From Algibacter marinivivus (GTDB taxonomy: Bacteria; Bacteroidota; Bacteroidia; Flavobacteriales; Flavobacteriaceae), in the NCBI RefSeq assembly GCF_003143755.1, contig NZ_QFRI01000004.1:186001-250000 (forward strand): a stretch of 64,000 nucleotides of DNA. The letters run 5' to 3'. The notes under the pieces were generated by a model. The model did no database searches and had not been told where the DNA came from. It worked only from the letters and a program-made list of their open reading frames with translations. The translations under genes and the position numbers were made by a program. Shown here piece by piece: positions 51,116 to 58,995 of the stretch (position 1 is the stretch's first letter; each line of letters opens with the position of its first letter).

Positions 51116-51994
51116 ATGAAATCCCATTTCACGTTTACTAAAAAACAGCGAAATGGGATTTTTTTATTGCTAATTCTCATAGTTATATTTCAATGCCTTT
51201 ACTTCTTTGTTGATTTCTCTTCAGAAGACATTCAAGTAAATCAAGAAGAACTTTCAAAATTTACAAAAGAAATTGATTCACTTAAGTTAGTTAAACTAGA
51301 AGAAAGTAAACCGAAAATTTATCCGTTTAATCCAAATTATATTACAGATTTCAAAGGTTCAAATTTAGGAATGACTAATGAAGAAATTGATAGATTACTA
51401 ACATTCAGAAAACAAAACAAATGGATTAATTCTACTAAGCAATTTCAAGAGGTAACAAAAATTTCAGATTCGCTATTAGCAACAATGGCACCATATTTCA
51501 AATTCCCAGAATGGGTAACAAATCCCAAACCTAAAACAGGTTCAAATTACAGTTATAATAATACACCAAAAACCTACGCACAAAAACAAGATTTAAACAC
51601 AGCTACTGCAGAACAACTTCAAAAAGTAAACGGAATTGGTAAGGTGTTTTCAGACCGAATCATAAAATACAGAAATAAATCAAAAGGCGGATTTATAGCA
51701 GATGTAGAGCTTAATGATGTTTACGGACTAGAGCCAGAAGTTATAGAGCAAATCACAAAACTATTCACCGTAAAAACACCTAAGGCTGTTAGCAAAATCA
51801 ATTTAAATTCCGCAACGGTTGACAATTTGGTTACCATACCACATATAGATTATGATTTGGCACATAACATTATTGAGCAACGTCAACTCAGAGAAGGCTA
51901 CAAATCCATAAACGAATTAACAAAAGTTAAAGGCTTTCCTGTAAATAAAATACAGATAATTGAATTATATTTGCACTTCGAAAAAGAAAATTAA
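51116..51994 (+). CDS. membrane-anchored helix-hairpin-helix (ComEA-like) protein
   Basis: This 292-residue protein has one N-terminal membrane segment (residues about 14-31). It then carries two HhH-type DNA-binding motifs of the ComEA kind: DLNTATAEQLQKVNGIGKVF and INLNSATVDNLVTIPHIDYD. The first hairpin has the classic GIGxxxA/S core. An additional N-terminal helix repeat (MTNEEIDRLLTFRKQNKWI) resembles a degenerate third copy. ComEA binds DNA at the cell surface during uptake; the role here could be uptake or chromosome organisation. It ends directly before the acyl-CoA dehydrogenase start. Confidence 0.82.
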   Translation: MKSHFTFTKKQRNGIFLLLILIVIFQCLYFFVDFSSEDIQVNQEELSKFTKEIDSLKLVKLEESKPKIYPFNPNYITDFKGSNLGMTNEEIDRLLTFRKQNKWINSTKQFQEVTKISDSLLATMAPYFKFPEWVTNPKPKTGSNYSYNNTPKTYAQKQDLNTATAEQLQKVNGIGKVFSDRIIKYRNKSKGGFIADVELNDVYGLEPEVIEQITKLFTVKTPKAVSKINLNSATVDNLVTIPHIDYDLAHNIIEQRQLREGYKSINELTKVKGFPVNKIQIIELYLHFEKEN

Positions 51995-53161
51995 ATGAAT
52001 AGCATGTACTTCACAGAAGAGCATAACCTTTTTAGAAAAAGCCTTCAAGATTTTTTGCAAAAAGAAGTAGTCCCTCACATCGAAAAATGGGAGAAAACAG
52101 GTAATATCGAAAGATTTATTTGGAAGAAATTTGGCGATATGGGCTTCTTTGGTATTAATTACCCAGAGGCTTACGGTGGTATGGATTTAGATTTATTCTA
52201 CACCGTTATTTTGCTTGAAGAACTTCAAAAAATAAACTCAGGAGGGTTTGCTGCTGCAATTTGGGCACATGCTTATTTGGCTATGACGCATTTAAATGCA
52301 GAAGGAGACGATGCTATAAAACAAAAATACCTAGCACCAAGTATTACAGGTGATAAAATAGGATGTCTTTGTATTACTGAGCCTTTTGGCGGAAGCGATG
52401 TTGCAGGCATGAGAACCACAGCAGTAAAAGAAGGAGACCATTATATAATTAACGGATCAAAAACATTTATAACCAACGGCGTAATTAGCGATTACTTGGT
52501 AGTTGCAGCCAAAACCAATCCAGAATTAGGTAATAAAGGTATAAGTATTTTTGTGCTAGATAGAGATATGGCAGGCGTATCAGCAACCAAACTAGATAAA
52601 TTAGGATGGCGCGCCTCAGATACTGGCGAGATAGCTTTCGATAACGTAAAAGTACCACTTGAAAACCTTATGGGCGATGAAAACAAAGGCTTTTCGTATA
52701 TCATGCAACACTTCTCTCTAGAGCGTTTAATTATGGGTATTAATGCACATGCCAGAGCAGAATTTGCTTTAGAGTATGCATTGCAGTACATGAGTGAGCG
52801 TCAAGCGTTCGGAAAATCTATCAATAAATTCCAAGCCTTACGCCATAGTATATCAGATTTATATGCCGATATGGAGATGTGTAAAACGTTTAATTATGCC
52901 GTAGCCTATAGGTTAAACAAAGGCGAGTATGTAGTTAAAGAGGCAACGATGTCTAAGCTAAAGTCTACAAAAATGGCAGACGATGTAGTGTACCAATGCC
53001 TCCAATTTTTAGGTGGTTACGGTTACATGGAAGAGTACCCAATGGCACGTCTATTACGCGATAGCAGATTAGGACCAATTGGTGGAGGAACTTCAGAGAT
53101 ACTCCGCGAAATTCTTGCAAAAATCATCATAGACAAAAAAGAATATAAGCCAGCAACGTAA
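51995..53161 (+). CDS. acyl-CoA dehydrogenase (IVD/LCAD-like)
   Basis: This 388-residue flavoenzyme has LCITEPFGGSDVAGMRTTAV and INGSKTFITNGVISDYLVVA for FAD and acyl-CoA binding, and the C-terminal LGGYGYMEEYPMARLLRD. It oxidises an acyl-CoA to the 2,3-enoyl-CoA. At the usual medium-chain catalytic site the sequence is IGGGTSEI with Gly rather than Glu, while Glu243 in SLERL is conserved; this is the arrangement of isovaleryl- and long-chain-type enzymes. The start ATG follows the previous stop directly; a nearby ATG at 52004 is possible. Confidence 0.88.
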   Translation: MNSMYFTEEHNLFRKSLQDFLQKEVVPHIEKWEKTGNIERFIWKKFGDMGFFGINYPEAYGGMDLDLFYTVILLEELQKINSGGFAAAIWAHAYLAMTHLNAEGDDAIKQKYLAPSITGDKIGCLCITEPFGGSDVAGMRTTAVKEGDHYIINGSKTFITNGVISDYLVVAAKTNPELGNKGISIFVLDRDMAGVSATKLDKLGWRASDTGEIAFDNVKVPLENLMGDENKGFSYIMQHFSLERLIMGINAHARAEFALEYALQYMSERQAFGKSINKFQALRHSISDLYADMEMCKTFNYAVAYRLNKGEYVVKEATMSKLKSTKMADDVVYQCLQFLGGYGYMEEYPMARLLRDSRLGPIGGGTSEILREILAKIIIDKKEYKPAT

Positions 53162-53187
53162 AATCTATGCTTTTCATAGATTTTTTT

Positions 53188-53338
53188 GGCGTTACCCAAA
53201 GGGTCGAGCTTTCCACTATATCTTTTGCTTTTTTGTCATTCCTGCGAAGGCAGGAATCCATTAACCAAATTATAGTTTCGCATTAAGTATATTTCCATTT
53301 AATATAAAGCAAAAGGATGCCGTTTCAATCCCTAACGC
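53188..53338. repeat. dispersed cloverleaf-like repeat, copy B
   Basis: The ends GGCGTTACCC and AATCCCTAACGC match copy A (10696-10780). So do the ACCC/GGGT hairpin, the conserved CTTTCCNCTATATCTTTT and the distal AAAGGATGNCNNTTCAATCC. In copy B the central arm is much longer (ATCTTTTGCTTT ... AAAGCAAAAGGAT) and contains a separate palindrome at 53238-53257. Same ends and variable centre point to a recurrent, structured element. It is intergenic, 26 bases after the acyl-CoA dehydrogenase stop. Confidence 0.72.
53238..53257. repeat. 20-bp palindrome ATTCCTGCGAAGGCAGGAAT, copy 1
   Basis: A hairpin of ATTCCTGC and GCAGGAAT around GAAG, identical to 56125-56144. It is nested inside copy B of the larger repeat. 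Confidence 0.75.
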
Positions 53339-53405
53339 ACCTGTTTGCTAAAGTCTGTTCTAAAACTGAAATTTGCTTTAATTTTTGAGTGGTTTGAGTA
53401 AGGAT

Positions 53406-53513
53406 AGTTGCGTGGTTAAGCAACTAACTTAGCAAAAATGAAACGAACCAGAGGAAAATCCGCAGGATTTTCCGAGTAGGCTAGAACCAAGCAATTATTT
53501 TTACACTTTGTTA
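53406..53513. other. structured intergenic element, cassette-end-like
   Basis: Three foldbacks lie in 110 bases: AGTTGC/GCAACT (53406-53425), a perfect GGAAAATCC-GCA-GGATTTTCC (53453-53473), and a long imperfect pairing of AGTTGCGTGGTT (53406-53417) with AACCAAGCAATT (53485-53496). CTTTGTTA follows at 53506-53513. It lies immediately 3' of the orphan gene at 53533. Beyond it, towards the repeat, the remaining bases 53341-53405 show nothing recognisable. Confidence 0.45.
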
Positions 53514-53532
53514 CCTGCGGTTTTTATTCATT

Positions 53533-53898
53533 TTAAAGTCCAAAGAAAAATTTAAAGTAACTATTTTTTGGCTTCAGTACTTTTATTTTGGTCAGATAAA
53601 TAAATTGTCCACTTTCATTTTTTCTGTACACATTTAAATCCGAGTCAGCTTTCTTTAGAATCGAATCTCCAACTTTAATTTCTTTCTTTTCTAATTGTTC
53701 CAAATAAAAGAAGTCCGATTTCCCATAATGTACTTTTGTTCCTCTAGTAGTTTTTATGTCCGTAATAATTCCGTTTACATTGTCATTATAAAAAACTACT
53801 TTGTTTTCATAGTAACTAGATTTTGAATTGTAAATCAAAGTTAATGCAATCAATACAATTACAATTCCCCAAACTTTTTTAATAAGGCTAATTTTCAT
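53533..53898 (-). CDS. orphan small protein with N-terminal membrane segment
   Basis: This 121-residue protein has a membrane anchor or signal at residues about 7-23 (VWGIVIVLIALTLIYNSKSS). The rest is a soluble beta-rich part (KVVFYNDNVNGIITDIKTTR, VHYGKSDFFYLEQLEKKEIK). No domain is recognised. It stands alone between a repeat/structured region and rpsU, a setting typical of recently acquired or cassette-like genes. The structured element directly follows its stop codon. Confidence 0.6.
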   Translation of the reverse strand: MKISLIKKVWGIVIVLIALTLIYNSKSSYYENKVVFYNDNVNGIITDIKTTRGTKVHYGKSDFFYLEQLEKKEIKVGDSILKKADSDLNVYRKNESGQFIYLTKIKVLKPKNSYFKFFFGL

Positions 53899-54021
53899 TT
53901 TTTCAACTTGTAGGTAATGTTTTTAAGGATCTGCGTCGTTTTAATGACTTATATCCGAACGTAAAACGAAGGTAGATGAAAATTTTTACAAAATCAAGGC
54001 TAAAAATACCAACCCAATCTA

Positions 54022-54051
54022 TTGCAAACTCTAAATAACTTTTTATATTTG
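54022..54051 (+). promoter_or_regulatory. promoter of rpsU
   Basis: TTG (54022-54024) and TATATTTG (54044-54051) are spaced 19 bases apart, the exact Bacteroidota -33/-7 arrangement. Transcription should start near 54057, giving a leader of about 33 bases. Confidence 0.75.
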
Positions 54052-54073
54052 CGCCTTGAAAATTCTAAAAGAG

Positions 54074-54079
54074 AGGAGG
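54074..54079 (+). promoter_or_regulatory. strong Shine-Dalgarno sequence before rpsU
   Basis: AGGAGG within GAGAGGAGGTTAAG sits 10 bases before the start codon, fully complementary to the anti-SD of 16S rRNA. Nearly all other genes in this window lack any such site. In Flavobacterium johnsoniae, a strong SD on rpsU with autoregulation by bS21 has been reported. Confidence 0.85.
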
Positions 54080-54089
54080 TTAAGACACT

Positions 54090-54284
54090 ATGTTAAGAAT
54101 TCCAGTTAAAGAAGGAGAAAATATAGATAGAGCACTAAAGCGTTACAAACGTAAGTTTGTAAAAACAACGGTTAAAAATCAGTTGCAAGAACGTAAGCAG
54201 TTTACTAAACCTTCAGTAGAACGTAGAGCGCAAGTAAAAAAAGCACAATACATTCAAAGCTTAAGAGACGCAGAAGAGGTATAA
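54090..54284 (+). CDS. rpsU: 30S ribosomal protein bS21
   Basis: This 64-residue basic protein reads MLRIPVKEGENIDRALKRYK onwards and matches bS21. It sits on the 30S platform near the 3' end of 16S rRNA. In Bacteroidota it contributes to hiding the anti-Shine-Dalgarno sequence. The strong SD in its own message fits negative feedback: when bS21 is scarce the anti-SD becomes free and the message is translated. It has its own promoter and terminator. Confidence 0.95.
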   Translation: MLRIPVKEGENIDRALKRYKRKFVKTTVKNQLQERKQFTKPSVERRAQVKKAQYIQSLRDAEEV

Positions 54285-54306
54285 TTAACTTCTTTTATTA
54301 TAATTT

Positions 54307-54360
54307 AAAAATCCCGCTACATGTGATGAACTTGTTTCAGTATCTAGTGGGATTTTTTTA
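54307..54360 (+). terminator. terminator of rpsU
   Basis: ATCCCGCTA (54311-54319) and TAGTGGGAT (54345-54353) form a 9-bp stem with one wobble, followed by seven T. The 25-base loop contains TGATGAACTTGTTTCAGTATCT, resembling another dispersed repeat type. Confidence 0.8.
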
Positions 54361-54451
54361 TTCTATATTTTCAAGCTTACATATAATATAGTTTTAAGTT
54401 GCTGGATTAACTTTTAACTTTTAACTTTAAGCTTTTAACTTATTTTTTAAA

Positions 54452-55342
54452 ATGTCTTTTCTATCCTTTACAGAATACTTGCTTCTAGAAAAAAACTACT
54501 CTAAGTTAACAGTAAAAGCATATCAAAATGATTTAGAAGATTTCTCAGATTTCATAAAAGACGAATACGAAACAAACACAATAAATAAAGTAAACTACGC
54601 CCAAGTAAGAAGTTGGATAGTATCACTTGTAGAAAGTGGTTTATCAAACCGAAGTATTAACCGAAAAGTTTCAGCATTAAACACCTATTATAAATTTCTT
54701 TTAAAAACAGGCGATATTAAAATCAACCCATTATCAAAACATAAAGCCTTAAAAACAAGTAAAAAAGTACAAGTCCCATTTTCTGAAGCAGAAATAAAAA
54801 TAGTTCTAGACGATTTAAATTTTGCTAATGATTATGAAAGTGTACGAAACAAATTCATCATAGAATTATTCTATTCTACAGGGATAAGAAGAATAGAACT
54901 TGTAGAACTCAAATTATCCAGTTTAGATTTACATAATAATACGTTAAAAGTTCTAGGAAAAAGAAATAAAGAGCGCATCGTTCCGTTATTAAAATCTGTA
55001 GCACAAACAGCAGTTAAATATTTAAATCTTAGAAACGAGTTGGAAATTATTCAAGATAAAGAACAACTCTTTTTAACGAAAAAAGGTGTAAAAATATACG
55101 AAACACTTGTTTACAGAATAATAAATGAGTATTTTAGTTTGGCATCTTCAAAAGTAAAGAAGAGTCCACACATTCTAAGGCACTCTTTCGCTACACATTT
55201 GTTAAACCAAGGTGCAGATTTAAATGCTGTTAAAGAACTTCTTGGTCATTCAAGTTTAGCTGCTACACAAGTGTATACGCATAATAGTATAGCAGAATTA
55301 AAAAAAGTGCATGTTAATGCACACCCAAGAAGTAAAAAGTAA
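54452..55342 (+). CDS. xerC: tyrosine recombinase XerC/XerD-like
   Basis: This 296-residue recombinase has an N-terminal SAM-like DNA-binding domain (EYLLLEKNYSKLTVKAYQND) and the catalytic core. The catalytic residues appear as Arg146 (STGIRRIEL), Lys170, His240, Arg243 (HILRHSFATHLL), His266 (LGHSS) and Tyr275 (VYTH). The length and lack of extra domains fit the chromosome-dimer resolvases. XerC or XerD cannot be distinguished from sequence alone. It lies between rpsU and hpf, an arrangement consistent with a housekeeping role. Confidence 0.85.
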   Translation: MSFLSFTEYLLLEKNYSKLTVKAYQNDLEDFSDFIKDEYETNTINKVNYAQVRSWIVSLVESGLSNRSINRKVSALNTYYKFLLKTGDIKINPLSKHKALKTSKKVQVPFSEAEIKIVLDDLNFANDYESVRNKFIIELFYSTGIRRIELVELKLSSLDLHNNTLKVLGKRNKERIVPLLKSVAQTAVKYLNLRNELEIIQDKEQLFLTKKGVKIYETLVYRIINEYFSLASSKVKKSPHILRHSFATHLLNQGADLNAVKELLGHSSLAATQVYTHNSIAELKKVHVNAHPRSKK

Positions 55343-55377
55343 CATTTAAATTATTTGTCTAACCAAAAAGTATAAGT

Positions 55378-55680
55378 ATGAAAGTGAACACACAATCAGT
55401 AAATTTTAATGCCGACCAAAAGTTGATAAATTTTATACAACAGAGAATGGATAAATTAGATATGTATTATGACAAAGTCATTAAATCTGATGTTTTTTTA
55501 AAAGTAGAAAATACAAGTAATAAAGAGAATAAAATATTTGAAGCAAAGGTAAGCGTACCTGGTGATAGCCTTGTAGTTAAGAAGCAATGTAAAACCTTTG
55601 AAGAAGGAGCAGATATGGCAGTGGCATCATTACAAAGACAGCTAAAAAAGAGAAAAGAAAAATTAAGAGCACATTTATGA
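55378..55680 (+). CDS. hpf: ribosome hibernation promoting factor (short form)
   Basis: This 100-residue protein reads MKVNTQSVNFNADQKLINFI onwards and matches the HPF/RaiA fold (beta-alpha-beta-beta-beta-alpha) with a basic C-terminal KKRKEKLRAHL. It binds the 30S decoding channel and stabilises inactive ribosomes during starvation. It lacks the extra C-terminal domain of long HPF. It starts 36 bases after the xerC stop; with rpsU nearby, this region is rich in translation-control genes. Confidence 0.88.
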   Translation: MKVNTQSVNFNADQKLINFIQQRMDKLDMYYDKVIKSDVFLKVENTSNKENKIFEAKVSVPGDSLVVKKQCKTFEEGADMAVASLQRQLKKRKEKLRAHL

Positions 55681-55700
55681 TAAAATTTCTCAAAAAATGT

Positions 55701-55730
55701 TTTGAATAAAGTAAAAAAACTATACATTTG
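55701..55730 (+). promoter_or_regulatory. promoter of the tRNA-tuf cluster
   Basis: TTTG (55701-55704) and TACATTTG (55723-55730) at 18-base spacing match the Bacteroidota promoter. It lies about 60 bases before tRNA-Thr. Just after it, an imperfect AGTCCGTTAGAAATAGCGGGCTTTTTTT run may be a terminator-like or leader structure. Confidence 0.65.
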
Positions 55731-55792
55731 CAGTCCGTTAGAAATAGCGGGCTTTTTTTATGTGGTTTTTTTATAAAAAAATCGATAAAAAA

Positions 55793-55866
55793 GCCGATGT
55801 AGCTCAGCTGGCTAGAGCAGCTGATTTGTAATCAGCAGGTCGTGGGTTCGAGTCCCTCCATCGGCT
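55793..55866 (+). tRNA. tRNA-Thr (TGT)
   Basis: The 74-base cloverleaf has acceptor GCCGATG/CATCGGC and the anticodon loop TTTGTAA in CTGATTTGTAATCAG. The T-arm is GTGGGTTCGAGTCCCTC. CCA is not encoded. Confidence 0.95.
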
Positions 55867-55899
55867 CAAGTTCTTAAAAAATATTGAAATAAGTTAATT

Positions 55900-55981
<82 letters not shown>

Positions 55982-56046
55982 CAAACTTTTTTTGATTTTT
56001 TGTTGAAATATTGAAATCCTGATAAATGTAAGTTTATCAAAAAATT

Positions 56047-56119
56047 GCGGGAGTAGCTCAGTTGGTAGAGCGTCAGCCTTCCAAGCTGAATGTCGCCAGT
56101 TCGAACCTGGTCTCCCGCT
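56047..56119 (+). tRNA. tRNA-Gly (TCC)
   Basis: The 73-base cloverleaf has acceptor GCGGGAG/CTCCCGC and anticodon loop CTTCCAA. CCA is not encoded. The repeated 20-bp palindrome begins six bases downstream. Confidence 0.95.
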
Positions 56120-56124
56120 CTAAA

Positions 56125-56144
56125 ATTCCTGCGAAGGCAGGAAT
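56125..56144. repeat. 20-bp palindrome ATTCCTGCGAAGGCAGGAAT, copy 2
   Basis: Identical to 53238-53257. Here it lies between tRNA-Gly and tRNA-Thr, so it is transcribed with the tRNA precursor. Confidence 0.75.
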
Positions 56145-56187
56145 CTCTTCTTTCTTTTACAGAAAGGATAGGAAATAAAAACTTTAC

Positions 56188-56259
56188 GCCGGTGTAGCTC
56201 AGGGGTAGAGCGTTTCCTTGGTAAGGAAGAGGTCACGAGTTCAAATCTCGTCATTGGCT
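56188..56259 (+). tRNA. tRNA-Thr (GGT)
   Basis: The 72-base cloverleaf has acceptor GCCGGTG/CATTGGC (with a wobble) and anticodon loop TTGGTAA in TTTCCTTGGTAAGGAAG. CCA is not encoded. It is the second Thr tRNA in the cluster. Confidence 0.95.
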
Positions 56260-56326
56260 CTATTATAGAGTAAAAAGTAGAACACACTAATATTATTATA
56301 TAACTAAGATTAAAAATTTTTAAAAC

Positions 56327-57514
56327 ATGGCAAAGGCAACTTTCGATCGTTCAAAACCACACTTAAATATTGGTACAATTGGACACGTAGATCACGGTAA
56401 AACAACTTTAACTGCTGCTATTACTAAAGTATTAGCTGATGCAGGTTTATCTGAAGCAAGAGATTTCGATCAAATTGATAACGCTCCAGAAGAAAAAGAA
56501 AGAGGTATAACAATTAATACTTCACACGTAGAATATCAAACTCAAAATCGTCACTATGCACACGTAGATTGTCCAGGTCACGCCGATTACGTAAAGAACA
56601 TGGTAACTGGTGCTGCACAAATGGATGGTGCTATATTAGTAGTAGCTGCAACTGATGGTCCTATGCCACAAACTCGTGAGCACATCTTATTAGGTCGTCA
56701 AGTAGGTATTCCTCGTATCGTTGTTTTCTTAAACAAAGTTGATATGGTGGATGACGAAGAGTTATTAGAATTAGTAGACATGGAAGTTAGAGATTTATTA
56801 AACTTCTATGAGTACGATGGAGATAACGGACCTGTAATTTCTGGTTCTGCTTTAGGTGCACTTAACGGTGAAGCTAAATGGGTAGATACTGTAATGGAAT
56901 TAATGGCTGCTTGTGATGAGTGGATTGAAGAGCCTGTACGTGATATGGACAAGCCTTTCTTAATGCCTATTGAAGATGTATTTTCTATTACTGGTCGTGG
57001 TACTGTAGCAACTGGTCGTATTGAGACTGGTGTTGCAAACACTGGAGATCCTGTAGAAATCATTGGTATGGGTGCTGAGAAATTAACATCTACTATTACT
57101 GGTATTGAAATGTTCCGTCAAATATTAGATAGAGGTGAAGCTGGTGATAATGCTGGTATCTTATTAAGAGGTATAGAGAAAGCTCAAATCTCTAGAGGTA
57201 TGGTAATTACTAAACCAGGTTCAGTTACACCACACGCTAAATTCAAAGCTGAGGTTTATATCCTTAAAAAAGAAGAAGGTGGACGTCATACTCCATTCCA
57301 TAACAACTACCGTCCACAGTTCTACGTACGTACAACTGATGTAACAGGAAACATTGCGCTTCCTTCTGGAGTTGAAATGGTTATGCCTGGAGATAACTTA
57401 ACTATTACTGTTGAGTTAATTCAACCAATTGCAATGAACGTAGGTTTACGTTTCGCTATCCGTGAAGGTGGTAGAACAGTTGGTGCAGGTCAGGTAACTG
57501 AGATATTAGACTAA
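56327..57514 (+). CDS. tuf: elongation factor Tu
   Basis: This 395-residue translation GTPase has [18 protein letters not shown] (G1), RGITINTSH (G2), [12 protein letters not shown] (G3) and [11 protein letters not shown] (G4), followed by the two beta-barrel domains ending [20 protein letters not shown]. It carries aminoacyl-tRNA to the ribosome. It is transcribed with the preceding tRNA cluster and followed by trnW and secE, the common bacterial order. Confidence 0.98.
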   Translation: MAKATFDRSKPHLNIGTIGHVDHGKTTLTAAITKVLADAGLSEARDFDQIDNAPEEKERGITINTSHVEYQTQNRHYAHVDCPGHADYVKNMVTGAAQMDGAILVVAATDGPMPQTREHILLGRQVGIPRIVVFLNKVDMVDDEELLELVDMEVRDLLNFYEYDGDNGPVISGSALGALNGEAKWVDTVMELMAACDEWIEEPVRDMDKPFLMPIEDVFSITGRGTVATGRIETGVANTGDPVEIIGMGAEKLTSTITGIEMFRQILDRGEAGDNAGILLRGIEKAQISRGMVITKPGSVTPHAKFKAEVYILKKEEGGRHTPFHNNYRPQFYVRTTDVTGNIALPSGVEMVMPGDNLTITVELIQPIAMNVGLRFAIREGGRTVGAGQVTEILD

Positions 57515-57543
57515 TACAGTTTAAATATAAATAATAAGGCTAT

Positions 57544-57571
57544 AAGGTATTCCGTTTTTTCGGAATACCTT
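57544..57571 (+). other. perfect hairpin between tuf and tRNA-Trp
   Basis: AAGGTATTCCG, loop TTTTTT and CGGAATACCTT form a perfect 11-bp stem. No T run follows, so it may be a processing signal or partial terminator separating tuf from the tRNA-secE part. Confidence 0.6.
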
Positions 57572-57582
57572 CCCTTATATTT

Positions 57583-57655
57583 ACGGGTTTAGCTCAGTTG
57601 GTAGAGCACTGGTCTCCAAAACCAGGTGTCGGGAGTTCGAGTCTCTCAACCCGTG
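57583..57655 (+). tRNA. tRNA-Trp (CCA)
   Basis: The 73-base cloverleaf has acceptor ACGGGTT/AACCCGT, anticodon loop CTCCAAA and T-arm GGGAGTTCGAGTCTCTC. The terminal CCA is not encoded. Confidence 0.95.
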
Positions 57656-57704
57656 CAATACAAAATTGAGTATCATTTCAATTTAGATTTAAAAAAAAAA
57701 TAAC

Positions 57705-57899
57705 ATGGCTGGAATTGTAAATTATATAAAAGAATCATTCGGAGAACTAAAAAACAATGTGACGTGGCCTACATGGGCAGAAGCACAAAGTTTAACTGTT
57801 TTAGTGGCTGTATTTTCAATTATATTCTCTCTTGCAATATGGGGAGTAGATACAGTTTTCAGTAAAGTTATAACGTATTACTTTGATTTAATTAAATAA
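57705..57899 (+). CDS. secE: preprotein translocase subunit SecE
   Basis: This 64-residue protein has an amphipathic start (MAGIVNYIKESFGELKNNVT) with WPTWAEAQ, then one membrane segment, the minimal SecE of Bacteroidota. It clamps SecY in the inner membrane. It lies between trnW and nusG, with nusG 12 bases downstream. Confidence 0.92.
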   Translation: MAGIVNYIKESFGELKNNVTWPTWAEAQSLTVLVAVFSIIFSLAIWGVDTVFSKVITYYFDLIK

Positions 57900-57911
57900 G
57901 CAAGTTATTCT

Positions 57912-58466
57912 ATGTCTGAAGTAAGCGAGAAAAAATGGTACGTTGTTCGTGCAGTAAGTGGTCAAGAAAATAAAATCAAAGCGTACATCGAGAGAGAAAT
58001 CGAACGATTAGGTTTACAAGATTATGTTGATCAAGTACTTGTACCAACAGAAAAAGTAATTCAAATCCGTAATGGAAAAAAGATTCAAAAAGAGAAAACT
58101 TTTTTTCCAGGATATATAATGATACAAGCAAACCTAACCGGTGAAGTTCCTCATATTATTAGATCAGTTACTAATGTAATTGGTTTTTTAGGTGAAACTA
58201 AAGGAGGAGATCCTGTGCCATTAAGACAATCTGAAGTAAACAGAATGTTAGGTAAGGTTGATGAACTTTCAGTAGAAGAAACAGCAAATGTTGCTATTCC
58301 TTTTACAAAAGGAGAAACGGTTAAAGTAATTGATGGTCCTTTCAATGGGTTTGATGGAACTATAGAGAAGATAAATGAAGAAAAGCGTAAGCTTGAAGTA
58401 ATGGTTAAGATTTTTGGAAGAAAAACACCATTAGAGTTAAGTTATATGCAAGTTGAAAAAGTATAA
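57912..58466 (+). CDS. nusG: transcription antitermination factor NusG
   Basis: This 184-residue protein has the NGN domain (KKWYVVRAVSGQENKIKAYI, FFPGYIMIQANLTGEVPHII) and a C-terminal KOW domain (FTKGETVKVIDGPFNGFDGT). It binds RNA polymerase and couples it to the ribosome or Rho. It is 12 bases after secE and heads the ribosomal-stalk gene run. Confidence 0.97.
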   Translation: MSEVSEKKWYVVRAVSGQENKIKAYIEREIERLGLQDYVDQVLVPTEKVIQIRNGKKIQKEKTFFPGYIMIQANLTGEVPHIIRSVTNVIGFLGETKGGDPVPLRQSEVNRMLGKVDELSVEETANVAIPFTKGETVKVIDGPFNGFDGTIEKINEEKRKLEVMVKIFGRKTPLELSYMQVEKV

Positions 58467-58537
58467 TAGTGTTACATTAAGATAGATGAGTCTTTCGCTT
58501 CCAAAAGAAAGATAACATCAAAATTAAATTATTAAAA

Positions 58538-58975
58538 ATGGCAAAAGAATTAGGTAAAGTAGTTAAGTTACAAGTTCGGGGAGGTGCTGCGAATCCATCG
58601 CCACCGGTTGGACCCGCTTTAGGAGCTGCAGGTGTTAACATCATGGAGTTCTGTAAGCAATTCAATGCCAGAACCCAAGACAAACCAGGTAAAGTATTAC
58701 CAGTGGTTATATCTGTTTACAAAGACAAATCATTTGACTTTGTAATTAAAACTCCACCAGCAGCAGTTCAATTATTAGAATCTGCAAAAGTGAAGAAAGG
58801 GTCTGGAGAGCCAAACCGAAAAAAAGTAGCTAAAGTATCTTGGGATCAAGTAAGAACCATTGCAGAAGACAAAATGGTAGATTTAAATGCATTTACAATT
58901 GAGTCTGCTATGAAAATGGTTGCTGGAACAGCAAGATCGATGGGAATAACTGTAACAGGGAAATTTCCTTCTTAA
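58538..58975 (+). CDS. rplK: 50S ribosomal protein uL11
   Basis: This 145-residue protein opens [20 protein letters not shown] with [20 protein letters not shown], the proline-rich factor-binding region, and the RNA-binding C-terminal domain ([20 protein letters not shown]). It forms the base of the ribosomal stalk. Seventy bases separate it from nusG. Confidence 0.97.
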   Translation: MAKELGKVVKLQVRGGAANPSPPVGPALGAAGVNIMEFCKQFNARTQDKPGKVLPVVISVYKDKSFDFVIKTPPAAVQLLESAKVKKGSGEPNRKKVAKVSWDQVRTIAEDKMVDLNAFTIESAMKMVAGTARSMGITVTGKFPS

Positions 58976-58995
58976 TCTATAAAAGACATTAGAAA

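Noticed and set aside
55731-55765. Terminator-like run before tRNA-Thr
   Set aside because: The pairing CCGTTA/TAGCGG is weak and lies just after the promoter of the same cluster, so a full terminator is unlikely; possibly only a leader structure.
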